Of a stretch of DNA of 64,000 nucleotides, positions 1 through 10,658 are shown piece after piece. The stretch covers positions 54,165,434 to 54,229,433 of the forward strand of contig NC_081828.1 of the NCBI RefSeq assembly GCF_030867095.1, given 5' to 3'. The number at the start of each line of letters is the position of its first letter. The first letter of the stretch is position 1. A program made the translations under genes and the position numbers. The notes beneath the pieces are model-generated. The model saw nothing but the letters and a program-made list of their open reading frames with translations. It made no database searches and was not told the DNA's origin. Source of the DNA: Alligator mississippiensis (Eukaryota; Chordata; Crocodylia; Alligatoridae).

Positions 1-1262
1 TGATGAACTTAAAGGCAGCCACAAGGTCGCCTCTCAACCTTCTCTTGCGGAGGCTGAAAAGGTCCAGTTTCTCTAGTCTCTCCTCATAGGGCTTGGTCTG
101 CAGGCCCTTGACCATACGAGTTGCCCTTCTCTGGACCCTCTCCAGGTTATCCGCATCCTTCTTGAAGTGTGGCACCCAGAATTGCACGCAGTACTCCAAC
201 TGCGGTCTGACCAGCGCCCGATAGAGGGGAAGTATCACCTCCCTGGACCTATTCGTCATGCATCTGCTGATGCACGATAAAGTGCCATTGGCTTTTTTGA
301 TGGCTTCGTCACACTGCCGACTCATGTTTATCTTGGAGTCCACTAGGACTCCAAGATCCCTTTCCACCTCTGTGCCACCCAGCAGGTCATTCCCTAGGCT
401 GTAGGTGTGCTGGACATTTTTCCTCCCTAGGTGCAGCACTTTGCATTTCTCCTTGTTGAACTGCATCCTGTTGTTTTCTGCCCACTTGTCTAACCTGTCC
501 AGGTCTGCTTGCAGCTGTTCCCTGCCCTCCGGTGTGTCCACTTCTCCCCATAGCTTTGTGTCATCTGCAAACCTGGACAGAGTACATTTGACTCCCTCGT
601 CCAAGTCACTGATGAAGACATTAAAGAGTATCGGTCCAAGGACCGAGCCCTGCGGGACCCCACTGCCCACACCCTTCCAGGTCGAGACTGACCCATCCAC
701 CACGACTCTCTGGGTGCGGCCCTCAAGCCAATTCGCCACCCACCAGACTGTGTAGTCATCCATGTCACAGCCTCTTAACTTGTTCACCAGTATGGTGTGG
801 GATACCATATCGAAGGCCTTCCTGAAGTCTAAGTATACGACATCCACCCCTCCTCCTGTGTCCAGGCGTTTCGTAACCTGGTCTTAGAAAGAGACTAGAT
901 TGGTCAGGCACGATCTGCCCGCCACAAACCCGTGCTGGTTTTCCCTCAGCATAATTTGCCCTGCCGGGCTCTCACAAATGTGAGCCTTGATAATTTTTTC
1001 AAAGACTTTACCAAGGATAGAGGTGAGACTGACTGGCCTATAGTTGCCCGGGTCCTCCTTCCTCCCCTTTTTGAAAATGGGGACCACGTTAGCCCTTTTC
1101 CAGTCCTCCGGGACTTGGCCCATGCGCCACGAGCGTTCGAATATTCCCGCCAGTGGCTGTGCAATGATGTCGGCCAGTGCCTTCAGCACTCTCGGATGGA
1201 GCTCATCTGGGCCTGCCGACTTAAAGGCATCCAGTTCTTCCAAGTGACTCTGTATGTATAAG
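1..1262 (-). mobile_element. CR1 LINE fragment, reverse transcriptase and 3' part
   Basis: Read on the minus strand, 1261-884 encodes the N-terminal part of a CR1-type reverse transcriptase, with AGPDELHPRVLK, VPIFKKG, NYRPVSLTSILGK and the HGFVAGRSCLTNL block in the usual order. Further down, broken frames still match the same family (the start of the VPQGSVLGP/DLD region and the C-terminal part), down to the left edge of the window. Stops and frameshifts break it, so it is a dead copy. The 5' end is truncated near 1262 and the 3' end lies outside the window. It is one of two CR1 copies here, both antisense to SMG7. Confidence 0.9.
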
Positions 1263-1814
1263 ATTGAATGGTATAAGACTGAATATTTCACATTCTCTTC
1301 AGAGTGTTTTACAACCCAGTTTACAACCTAGCTGGATACCATGGCCTAGATTCTCAGCTGTACACAAAATTATAGTGCAACTCTCTGGAGATGAGGAAAA
1401 AAGGTTGTTTGAAGCTTTGCACTTTCCCACCCTGATGCCTTGAGTAGCTTAAGTATATGACTTACAGGTTTGATACTGCACCTGGAAACTATCCGGGAGC
1501 AACAAAACTTTGGTCACTTCCTCTTTCCCATAGTTCAGCCCTCTATAATGGCAGTCAGTTGTGTGCCATATGAGGACAAATCTCCAATTGCTAGCTAACA
1601 TTATAATTATTTGCATTCCAGTCACACCAAGATACCTCAAGTAGTGTAACTGAAGGAGGACAACTGAGAGTTATAAGCTCTGAGCTGCCCTATTATGCCT
1701 CTGGATACCTCCAGCTGATACCGGAGTCCCACACTATGTATATGTACACACTCAGAGGAAGGAAAAGCTTTCCTGACCTATAGAGTAGTTTAAATAGGCA
1801 AGGCAGACAAAGGG

Positions 1815-1975
1815 TAGGTGTCAAAAGGAAAAAAATATTACTTTCAGTTTACAGAAGAAGAAGTGAGGCACAAGAAAATTAAGTGCTTTTCTGAAAATTG
1901 TGCAGAAAGTCAGTGACAGCACTGAGAAATGAACCCAGATCTTTAAATTACACAAAACCACACAATCAGCCATTT
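1815..1975 (-). repeat. MIR-like SINE fragment (antisense)
   Basis: The stretch reads like the conserved MIR core and tail in reverse: a tttacagaagaagaagtgaggcac block, a ttaagtgcttttc block, then aatgaacccagatct. These match the order of the MIR consensus (complement of the cctcagtttcc...ctgtaaa part). It is diverged, as expected of an ancient SINE. Ends are approximate. Confidence 0.6.
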
Positions 1976-4677
1976 TCTACAAGCTATGCCATCTTTAGGG
2001 CTTTGTATCAAGTGAAACTGAATTCACAGACCCTGTGGTATTTTGTACAAAATGACCCTTTATATAAAATGACCTGATACTGCACAAAGTATTTGCATGT
2101 GGACATGTCGTGAATTCTATCCTTCTCCTTTCATGTCACAGATGAATGTGTCAAGCAGCACAAGAATGTGACATGCTCAGGAAGAAAGCAGGGGAGACAA
2201 GAATTAGAGTGGAGGAGAGACAGTGTGCGTGCATGCGTGTGTGTGTGTGCGCGCGCGTGCATGCACGCACTACAAGAAGGATCACTATTCAACATGTTCT
2301 GTTTCAGGGGCAGGCACAGGGTGCGGGGTGCAGTGGTACAGTTGCATTCCCCCTTGGATTCCTGGTCCATCCTAAGGTTACAACCAAATGCCTGGCAGTG
2401 GCAGCAGCATTTCTATTCAGACAGCAGTGAGGGAGTCGCTTGGCTTCATGGGTCATTATATTTTACCTGATTCCTTCTATATTCTTCATTCCGCAGGTGT
2501 TAACAAACCTCCCTTCTTTTTAATAGTCTTAATGTTGCACTAATAAAGTTATTCTTCTTCTGCAATTCTGCTGTTAGTTGCTTCTAGTAATATAGTTCCT
2601 ATTTCACAAACCTGGAGACTTTTTAACTCTAGCTAAAAACTTTAACTCAGATTTGAAAATATTAACTCAGGTGTGAAAATAAATTTCAGTGAAGCTCAAG
2701 AAGACTAGATTTTGTTTTTATGAATCTGAAAATGATATATATTCAGTTCTAATGACTGCATGACTAAACAATCATCTGATTATTTTTGCCTAGTTTATTC
2801 TGTTTTTATACATAGTGCATGATACAGCAAATTAATACACATTCCAATAAAGTTATTTTTGTTTTTGTGTGATCTTAAACTGAATAATATAGCCCCAGGC
2901 CCCTAACATATTAACAAACAGGAGTGATACATAGGGTGTGTACACAGATGCACATGTACCCCCTGAGTATGGCCATGCAACTTCTACAAAAAGGTGCCGC
3001 CAACACTGTTGGTGGCACCTGCAGGCAGTTGCCACTTGCCACCCTGCCACTGACACTGCCTGTGGCATCTGTGGGTGGTCTGCGATCCCCGCTGGCTGCC
3101 GCCGGTGGTGAAGCCTATGGGTGGTCACCAACTCCTGGTTGGCGCTTGCCACACCCACCAGCCAGCGCTGGCGGCATCTGTGGGAGCTCCCTGCTTACCT
3201 CGCCGCGCTCCCACCACCGCCGTGCTCCCTCTGCCGCCAGCGCAGCCGTGCCCCCCCAGCCACCAGGGGCATGCGTCATTCAGCCAAACTCTGGAAACTC
3301 TACAAAGCTACTCTGCAGAAATAGAAGCCATCTTTCTTCCAGCAGAGTAACTCTACCTTGAAGTAGGTTAGGGCTTCTGCCATCCACAGGCAACTGATAG
3401 AAGATGCATGTAAACTAAACATTCCCTTGCCTTCTGCTGGCTGCCCTAGATGCTTTGGCAGTTCCCTGCTTTTCCAGGGAGCACAGCTATTGAGTAGAGC
3501 CACCCAAAGCATGCGAGTGTGCATATATTCTGTCAGTTCAGTGGTGGCAGCAAAGAGGTATAATATAGATGAGGTCTAGAGCAAAACAAGGAATTTCTCC
3601 CATGTACAGATACCCAGTCACCAGCATTTCTCCCCTAGGGAAACTTACAACAAAACAATCCAAAATTTAAAAGAATTCAACATTCATATGTATTTAAAAA
3701 TTAAGAAGCATCCAAGTTTCTTGAATCTACCAGGAGATCCATCCATCATGTGAGACAGAATGCCATCCTTTGCTTCTGACGACCAGGTTGTCTGTTTCCG
3801 CTGTTTTTTTTAGAGTCGACATACAAACATCGATATAAAACCAATCCACAGAAAATGAGGCAATGGCTCCAGATGTATAACTGCTAGGAGGTCAGATGTA
3901 ATTAGCGCAAGTTTGGAAAAATGTTTTACAAATGCCCAGATGGGGTGGATGGAAGCCGCACATTGAGCAATAATACCAAACAGTGGCTCATAGATTTGGA
4001 ACCTGATATCTAATACCATATGAAAGAAAGAGCGCAAGTTTAACAGAATTCAACAGCTGATAAAGCAGCAGTCACATGTTGAAATAGCCTAGAACCATAC
4101 CAAGTGAAAACAGGAAGTAATTTTGAGAAATTATGGACATTTTATACTGTTCTAGTGGCTATAAAGAATATGCCAGCAGAAGCAGTCACAGTTTCAAGTT
4201 GGCTTAATATTCCACTCTGCTGCATCCTCTCCTTCCCCTCACCTTGCCATAGTGTAAGAGTGTGCTGGAATAGAAGGGCAGGTGTGTATATCAGGCTAGG
4301 ACAGGCAGTCGGTGCTCTGCATTAAAGCCCTGCCTAGGTTGTACCTTTGTGCCAACTTCCTCAGTCTAGGTGAGGAGTGCTCTCCATCACAGAGTGATTA
4401 TAATTGTTGTTATTTATGTTTTCAGCATATAATTTGAAGTTTTCATGTACAAGTAAAGATTTGCAAATTCATGCACATTTACCAGATAACACTTTACTAA
4501 TATGAAAAAGGGCAGTTCATACCCCTAGAGCTATTGTTCCAGAACTTCAACAGAGCCAGATATCTCTCACTGCATGGATTTACTCTTAGTTCATAAGCAT
4601 AACTCCTAGTTCATTATCTTTCTAACCATACAGGCTAAATATTTTTTTTTTCCAAAATGAAAATAGGATACTGGAAA
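1976..4677. other. Intergenic stretch left of the ERV
   Basis: Apart from the microsatellite, this is mostly AT-rich sequence without a credible gene. About 2940-3260 is a GC-rich block with repeated ggtggcacctg / ggcatctgtggg motifs, probably part of an unclassified repeat. No splice-flanked conserved exon, RNA gene or CpG island is visible. Confidence 0.6.
2224..2271. repeat. Alternating purine-pyrimidine GT/GC microsatellite
   Basis: A short run of GT repeats flows into GC repeats and GTGCATGCAC steps. Alternating purine-pyrimidine of this kind can adopt Z-DNA. It explains the Cys/Val/Ala-rich short frames over this interval, which are not genes. Confidence 0.8.
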
Positions 4678-4681
4678 ACAA
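4678..4681. repeat. Target site duplication of the ERV, left copy (ACAA)
   Basis: ACAA directly precedes the left LTR and is repeated directly after the right LTR at 13658-13661. A 4-bp duplication is typical of gammaretroviral integrases and shows that both outer ends come from one integration. Confidence 0.85.
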
Positions 4682-4730
4682 TGTCGTGGAAACACACACA
4701 GAGTACTTTTGGGTCAGGTCAGCAGAAGCT

Positions 4731-4736
4731 TTTATT
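4731..4736 (-). terminator. Poly(A) signal AATAAA in 3' LTR
   Basis: AATAAA on the minus strand, about 95 bp downstream of the LTR TATA box. In the 3' LTR this is the signal that would end proviral transcripts. Confidence 0.75.
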
Positions 4737-4830
4737 TAAAAGAAACTACAGCTGTAGGGGGAGTTCCAAAGTGACATGGATTTCCCAAGCACTTGGAAGG
4801 GGTCCCCTCCCAAGAGCAAAATCAGGAGGC

Positions 4831-4837
4831 TTATATA
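4831..4837 (-). promoter_or_regulatory. TATA box of the 3' LTR
   Basis: TATATAA on the minus strand, at the same offset (149 bp from the LTR end) as the copy in the 5' LTR at 13304-13310. Transcription from here would leave the provirus towards lower coordinates, away from SMG7. Confidence 0.7.
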
Positions 4838-5184
4838 CCTTTTAACAGTCGCTTACAACTCACGTGATCATATAGTGAAATTAGCATGAAAAGCGGCTAT
4901 AATATTACTTCATTATTTCTTTGCTGTAATCAGGATGGGAATTTATGGGGGAGGCGAGGTTAGTTCACAAACCTCCTTCTTGCACCTGGAAATCTACTTT
5001 GTACATACTTTTTTTCTACCTTCAAGGCCGCGGTGAGCGAAGCAGTTGCAGAAGAGTTACAAAGAACAAACACTTGCCCTTATCTGTTCTACTGTACAGA
5101 GCCAGCAATTCTACACAAAGCGGTTATGTCATCTTATAACTAAAATAATCAAAGTTTAAGGCATATATTTTTTCTGATTCCACA

Positions 5185-5200
5185 GCCCCCCCCTTTGAGA
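5185..5200 (-). other. Polypurine tract of the ERV
   Basis: Directly upstream of the 3' LTR the minus strand reads TCTCAAAGGGGGGGGC, then the LTR start TGTGG. This is the expected place and composition for the primer of plus-strand DNA synthesis. It begins 21 bp after the env stop codon. Confidence 0.9.
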
Positions 5201-5221
5201 CTATTTAGTCTCACTTTAGCC

Positions 5222-6706
5222 TTAAATTTCCATTCTCATGAGCCCCTCTATTTCATCATGCAGCCTTTCATGTTTTCTTTCAATCTGCTCACACTTTTGT
5301 AAGACCATTATTCTAGACTCTGCTGTGGGTTTTCTTGTCTTACTAAAGCTTCTCCTGCTGGCTTTCACGCAGCAGAGGATCAGTTGCACTAAGACATAGA
5401 ACATTATCAGAACTATCAAGACAAACAATATTCCATACAGGATTTTCTTGCCAAGGGCCCCGAAATCTGGGAGCCAGGAGGTTAGCCAAGACCACATTTC
5501 TTCTAGACCCCAGTCAGTATTTTCTGAGGCCACTTGATGGAAGACCCTTAACTGATTTCGGATTTTGCGAATGTCAGTTTCGATTCGCATGTCCTGATTG
5601 ACATAGACGCAACAGGTGGAGTTTACTAAGGCACATACTCCTCCCTGGGATACCAGTAGGTAATCTAGGGCTATGCGGTGTTGTATAGTTACTTGTGAGA
5701 TCTGGGAGATCTCTTTTTGCAGAGCCTGAATTGCATCCGCAGTGGCATTTCCCATAGCTTCCATTGTGGCTGAAATGTTAATTATGGCTAGTTCCAATTC
5801 TCTTACTCCAAGCCACGGTATGAAGGTTCTCACAAATCGATGAAACCCTGTGTTTCTGGTAGCTAAGGGGTTAACCGCCCTTTTCATGTGATGGTTGAAA
5901 TTTTTTACTTGTTCCAGATATATTGCACTATGCATTTCGAAACCAGGGATAACATGTCCAAGAGTGCATGCCCCCACCCAATTCCAGGGCAAGATTTTAT
6001 GAGCCCTGTTTCCGCAGAGCCAGTAAAGGCTTGGGGCAGAAAGGGTACTCAAATCTCAACAGTTGTTGTGCCATATCCGGCACTTTCGATTGATATGCAT
6101 CGTATAGGACGGACCACGTTCAGCTGCTATCCTGCTGGACCGAGATATATTACAAGAAGTAAAATTGGAGTCAATGTAAAATTCTGATCTGTTTGCAATG
6201 AGAGCAACATGAGGTTCCTTAGAAAAGTTGTAGACCATGAATCCTGTATAATTGAGAGAGGGTACGTTATCCAACAGGATTCCACTGGTGCTACTAGGGC
6301 TATAATCTAGAGTAGTTAGGCAATGAGGGTAGTGTCCTACAGGTGTGGCTTTATTATAAGCTCCGGTGTTGTTGGATCTGTAACAGAAAGGCGCCTCTAC
6401 TCTTGGGGAGATTATCCAGTTAGCAGGGGCGGCCCTCCATTCTTTAGCAGTGGACCGATGGGCAGCTAATGAGTAGAGTCTAACGAAGCCGCCGTTTATT
6501 GTTCCCCATTGCTGGAGGGATATTGGTACTCCGATCATTGGGATTCCTTGGTGTAGGTGTGCTGGGCTGTGAGAGCATATCCAGCAGTCACTTTTATTTC
6601 CAGCTTGAGCCACCGCATGGGAGATCTGCAAATACAAATTTTTCTCCCACCCCCCTTGGGTGATACTGAGATACCCAAGTGTGATATATAAGGATATCAG
6701 TGCCAT
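5222..6706 (-). pseudogene. env: ERV env, gamma-type envelope glycoprotein, one TGA
   Basis: The ATG at 6706-6704 starts a hydrophobic signal peptide (MALISLYITLGYLS). The surface unit follows, with a CWIC motif at residues 41-44, the gamma-type site for an SU-TM disulfide, and several N-glycosylation sequons. After 216 codons an in-frame TGA (6058-6056) interrupts it, and the same frame then continues to the TAA or equivalent stop at 5222. The second part has a minimal RFVR processing site, a hydrophobic segment starting TFIPWLGV (fusion-peptide position), a heptad-rich stretch, an immunosuppressive-type region, CALVNSTCC (the CX6CC motif), one membrane segment (ILYGILFVLIVLIMFYVL) and a tail of about 50 residues. 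It is compact for a gamma-type envelope. As it stands, only a truncated, secreted SU-like fragment could be made from the spliced mRNA. Confidence 0.93.
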
Positions 6707-6714
6707 TTTTAGAT

Positions 6715-6735
6715 ACTGGAGGGACAAAGAATCTT
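6715..6735 (-). promoter_or_regulatory. Candidate env splice acceptor
   Basis: On the minus strand a pyrimidine-rich stretch ends in CCCTCCAG at 6716, with env's ATG 9 bp further on. Paired with the donor at 13060, it would give a subgenomic mRNA whose first ATG is that of env. This also supports choosing that ATG. Confidence 0.6.
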
Positions 6736-6897
6736 AACAACAAACATAACCAGCACCAGTAAGAAAAAGAACACTACCAGCCAAACCCAGGATGGCAGCC
6801 AAAGTCTTTCTTCGTCCTCTGGGCTCAAGTTACCTAAAGGACTGATAATGTCGGCTCTTGGTCTTGATCGAGGTGGTGATCTTCTGAATGGGAGCAC

Positions 6898-9800
6898 TCA
6901 CTTTCTTCGAGGCCGAAGATGATATCTTTGTTCTTCAACTGATGAATCCGGCTGGGCTGAGGTGTTGGGTGCAGGGGAGAGGTTATTAGCACTTGCACCC
7001 TGATGCTCCTCACTTGCCTGAGTGAGGTCCTGAGGGTCTTTGTCCTTGGCCTCAGGGAAAGATCCCAACCTTGGTTGGAATACAGCTGCTTCGGGGTCCA
7101 ATGGAGGTGATACCTTCTTGCAGTGCGAGGCGTGAGTCCACGTTTGGTGACCTTGGCAACGAACAGCAGAATTAGTGGTCAGAAGTACCTGGAAAGGTCC
7201 TTTCCATCTGGGTTGAAATGCGTTTTTCCATTGATAGACCTTTACGTAGATCCAATCCCCTGGTTCGAGGTTGTGACAGGGAACATCCAGTGGTTGAGGT
7301 AAGGCTTCTTGGACCTGTGAATGAACAGACCTGGCATACTTCATTAATGCCTTGCAATAATTTAGTACAGTTTCATCAGTTAATTGTAGGTCTGTTTGGT
7401 GAGGGGCAACAGGTGGTGTAGCTGGCATCCTCATGGGTCGTGCCATGAGTATTTCATAAGGGGTTAGGCCATGTTTTCTGTTAACAGTGTTTCTAATGTG
7501 CATAAGAGCAATGGGCAGTGCATCAGGCCATTTGAGGCCTGTTTCAGCACAAATCTTCGAAATGCGCGTTTTTAAATCAGAGTTTTTACGTTCTACAGCA
7601 CCACTTGACTGTGGATGATAACTACAGTGTAGGTGTTGCTGTATGTTGAGTGCTTGGCAGATGTTTTTTACTATCTGTCCTGTGAAATGGGTGCCACGGT
7701 CACTATCTATTGTGAGGGGCAATCCAAATCTAGGGATGAATTCTTTGAGCAATTTCTTTGCTACAGTGATGGAATCAGCATGTACTCATGGGTAGGCTTC
7801 CACCCATCCAGAGAACACATCAATAATAACAAGAATGTACTCATAAGAACAGCACTTAGGTAGCTGCACAAAATCAATTTGCAGATTTACAAACGGTCCC
7901 CATGGAGGGGGATGGGCTGCGGGTGTCGTTTTTACCTGTTGCCCAATGTTGTGAGCTAAGCAGATGGGACAGGAGCTACAGTACTGTTGTGCCATGAAAG
8001 GAAAATTTGGGGCAAACCAATTTCTTTGTACTGTAGCAATCATTCCTCCTTTGCTCGTATGGGCCACAGAGTGGGTTAAACGAGCAAGATGTGGCAAAAA
8101 CTCTCTAGGCGCCACCAGGCGGCCGTCCGGGGAGCGCCAGAGAGAGTCGGGGTGCAGTGAACATCCTGCACGCAGCCAGTCATTTATTTCCTTTTTTGGG
8201 GCCTGATTTTGAAGAAGGGCCAGACTTGAAAGGCTAGCCAAAGGAGACTGGTCTGCTGAAAAACAAACAAAAACAGAGTTAGGAGCCTGTGGGCCAGAAA
8301 GGGCCGCATTTCTGGCAGAACGGTTTGCCAAATCATTTCCTCGTGTGACATCATCAAAGGGTTTCTCATGAGCTTTACATTTAACAATAGCAATAGCAAG
8401 AGGCAATTGAACAGCTTCTAAGAGCGCTTTTACATAACAACCATGACTGATTTGGGTCCCTGATGAAGTGAGGAACCCTCTTTGTTTCCAGATTTGTCCA
8501 AAATCATGAACAACACCAAAAGCATACTTAGAGTCAGTATAAATGGTTGTGGTTTGATTTTTTGCAAGAATGCAAGCACGTGTTAAAGCAATGAGTTCAG
8601 CAACTTGAGCAGAACGAGCTTGGGGTAAAGAATAGGCTTCCAAAACAGCATACTGAGTGCATACTGCATATCCTGCAACTAATTTGCCTGCATCATTTCT
8701 AAGACAGGAACCATCAACAAACAAAACAAGGTCAGAGTTCGGGATAGGAATGTCCTTGAGGTCAGTTCGAGGGGTTAACAATTGAGTTGTGATAGACAGG
8801 CAATCATGAGGCTCACCATCAGAGGCAATAGGCAGAAGTGACGCAGGATTCAGAATTGAACAGCGATTTAAGGTTACATTTGCAGCTGACAGTAGAAGTT
8901 TCTCATATTTAGTAAGACAGGAATTGGAAATGTGCTGAGTTTTGCCCTTGAGCAGAAGGGCCATCACAGCATGTGGAACTGCAACGGTTAAAGAGTGTCC
9001 CAAAACTAGAGAATCTGCCTTTTCAACCAACAAGGCAGCAGCTGCAAATGAACGGAGGCAAGGAGAAGTCCCGCAGCTACGGGATCAAGGGCAGAGCTGT
9101 AATATGCAATTGGGCGATACTTTTCACCATGCAGCTGAGTGAGTACTCCTAAAGCGATTCCTTCCCGTTCATGACAAAACAAGGTAAAGGTTTTCTTATA
9201 ATTAGGAAGTCCAAGAGCGGGAGCAAGAGTGAGGGCTTGCTTAAGGGCCACAAATGCTTGTTCGGCTTCAGGAGTCCAAGGGAGGGGTTCCGGGTTGGTA
9301 TCATGAGTGAATGCTTGCAAGGGTTTTGCAAAAGCAGCATAACCCAGGATCCACTGTCTACAATAACCCGTTGCACCTAAGACTCCCCTCATCTGTTTTC
9401 TAGTCATAGGTTTGGGAATGTTGAGGATAGCTTCAACTCTACTAGGGGAAAGGTGTCGTTCTCCTGCTGAGATATCATGCCCTAAATAATGTACCTTAGA
9501 CTTGCAGAGCTGCAATTTAGATTTTGAGGCCTTGTGGCCTTTCTGAGCTAAAGCTGTGAGGAGTGTCAAAGTATCTTGCTCACAGGCCTCTAAAGTGGGT
9601 GAGGCTAACAATAGATCATCAACGTACTGAACAAGGGTGGACCCCCCTTTGAACGTGATAGGATCCAAATCTTTTTTTAGGATCTGGGAAAACAGGGTTG
9701 GGGACTCTGTATATCCCTGAGGGAGTCTTGTCCAGGTATATTGAAATCCCTGATAAGTAAATGCAAACAGATACTGGCTATCCTTATGAACGGGGATAGA

Positions 9801-10655
9801 GAAAAAAGCAGAACAAAGATCTACTACTGTGAAATATGTAGCATCTGAAGGGATACAGGGAAGAATAGTGGCAGGGTTAGGGACCACGGGGAAAGCGGGT
9901 AAAACAGCGGCATTTACAGCTCGAAGATCTTGCACAAAACGATACGTATCTTTACCAGGTTTTTTGACAGGTAGGATAGGTGTGTTGCAAGGGGAGCGTA
10001 TTGGGACAATAATCCCTTGCTCAAGGAGTGAGGAAACGACAGGCTTGATCCCTTCCTCAGCTTCCTTTGAGATGGGGTACTGTGGGACACGAGGAAGTGG
10101 CTTGGCAGGGTTCAGGATGATACGCACTGGTTCAGCACTCAGCATGTGCCCCACTTCATTCACATGGGTGGACCACAGCTGTGGAGGTACTCGTGCCAAC
10201 AGTTCCTCTTGCAAGTAGGAAGTGTCAGGATCAGAGTACTCCTGGGTTAGCAAAGCCACAAGCTCGGTTTCCCTCTGTTCTGGTACCTCAAGGTAAACAC
10301 TATCTGGGCTACAATAAATCACGCATCCCAGTTTACACAGCAAATCCTTACCAAGAAGGTTGACAGGTGCACAGGGGCTAAGAAGAAAGGCATGATTTTC
10401 AGACAAAGGGCCAATAGAGATGGAGACAGGTTCAGAGACGGGATGTGGGATAGGTTGTCCGCCTATACCGACAGCATTTACAGTTTCAGGAGAATAAGGT
10501 AGAAAAGGAAACTCAGCAGCCTTTAGTGTGGAGCGGGATGCTCCGGTGTCAACAAGACAGGAGACAGGTTTACCAGAAATAAGGCATTCAACAAACGGAC
10601 CAGATTGGTCAGTAGCAAGCAAAGGAGCAATGATGTCACTGTCCCTCAGGCTGTC
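6898..10655 (-). pseudogene. pol: ERV pro-pol (protease, reverse transcriptase, RNase H, integrase), broken twice
   Basis: It continues the gag frame directly after the gag TAG. Protease shows LVDTGAS, with the catalytic Asp at about 10548. Reverse transcriptase shows FTVVDLCSAFFSIPVH, LPQGYTESPTLF and YVDD at 9626-9615. A frameshift between about 9065 and 9030 breaks the connection region. The other frame then carries RNase H (LFVDGSCL, IYTDSKYAFGVV) and integrase: a His/Cys zinc domain ending CSSCPICLAHN, the first Asp in LQIDFVQLP, a TGA at 7788-7786, then the second Asp (TIDSDRGTHF), the Glu (GAVERKN) and a C-terminal WKGPFQVLLT block of the GPY/F type. It ends at 6898, before env, with no overlap. 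The catalytic residues themselves are all present. Confidence 0.95.
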
Positions 10656-10658
10656 CTA
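10656..10658 (-). promoter_or_regulatory. gag amber stop at the gag/pro-pol junction
   Basis: A single TAG separates gag from pro-pol, and both are in the same frame (12266 and 10622 differ by a multiple of three). Stop-codon readthrough at this point is the known gammaretroviral way of making Gag-Pol, so I read it as a natural signal and not as a lesion. Whether a pseudoknot follows was not tested. Confidence 0.8.

Larger units (their letters stand above)
4682..5184 (-). repeat. 3' LTR of the ERV
   Basis: 503 bp. On the minus strand it begins TGTGGAATC and ends TTCCACGACA, so it has TG...CA ends with short imperfect inverted repeats. It matches 13155-13657 with about five substitutions and no indel (for example near 4702, 4809, 4838, 4970 and 5033). 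A TATATAA box lies at 4837-4831 and an AATAAA signal at 4736-4731. Confidence 0.96.

Noticed and set aside
6709-6897. A 62-codon open frame just before env with a strongly hydrophobic stretch, possibly an accessory membrane protein
   Set aside because: It begins with GTG directly after the pol stop and has no usable ATG. The hydrophobic residues come from the T-rich tract of the likely env splice acceptor. It overlaps the env start in another frame.
10656-10658. TAG between gag and pol as an inactivating mutation
   Set aside because: Gag and pol are in the same frame on either side, which is the normal gammaretroviral readthrough arrangement.
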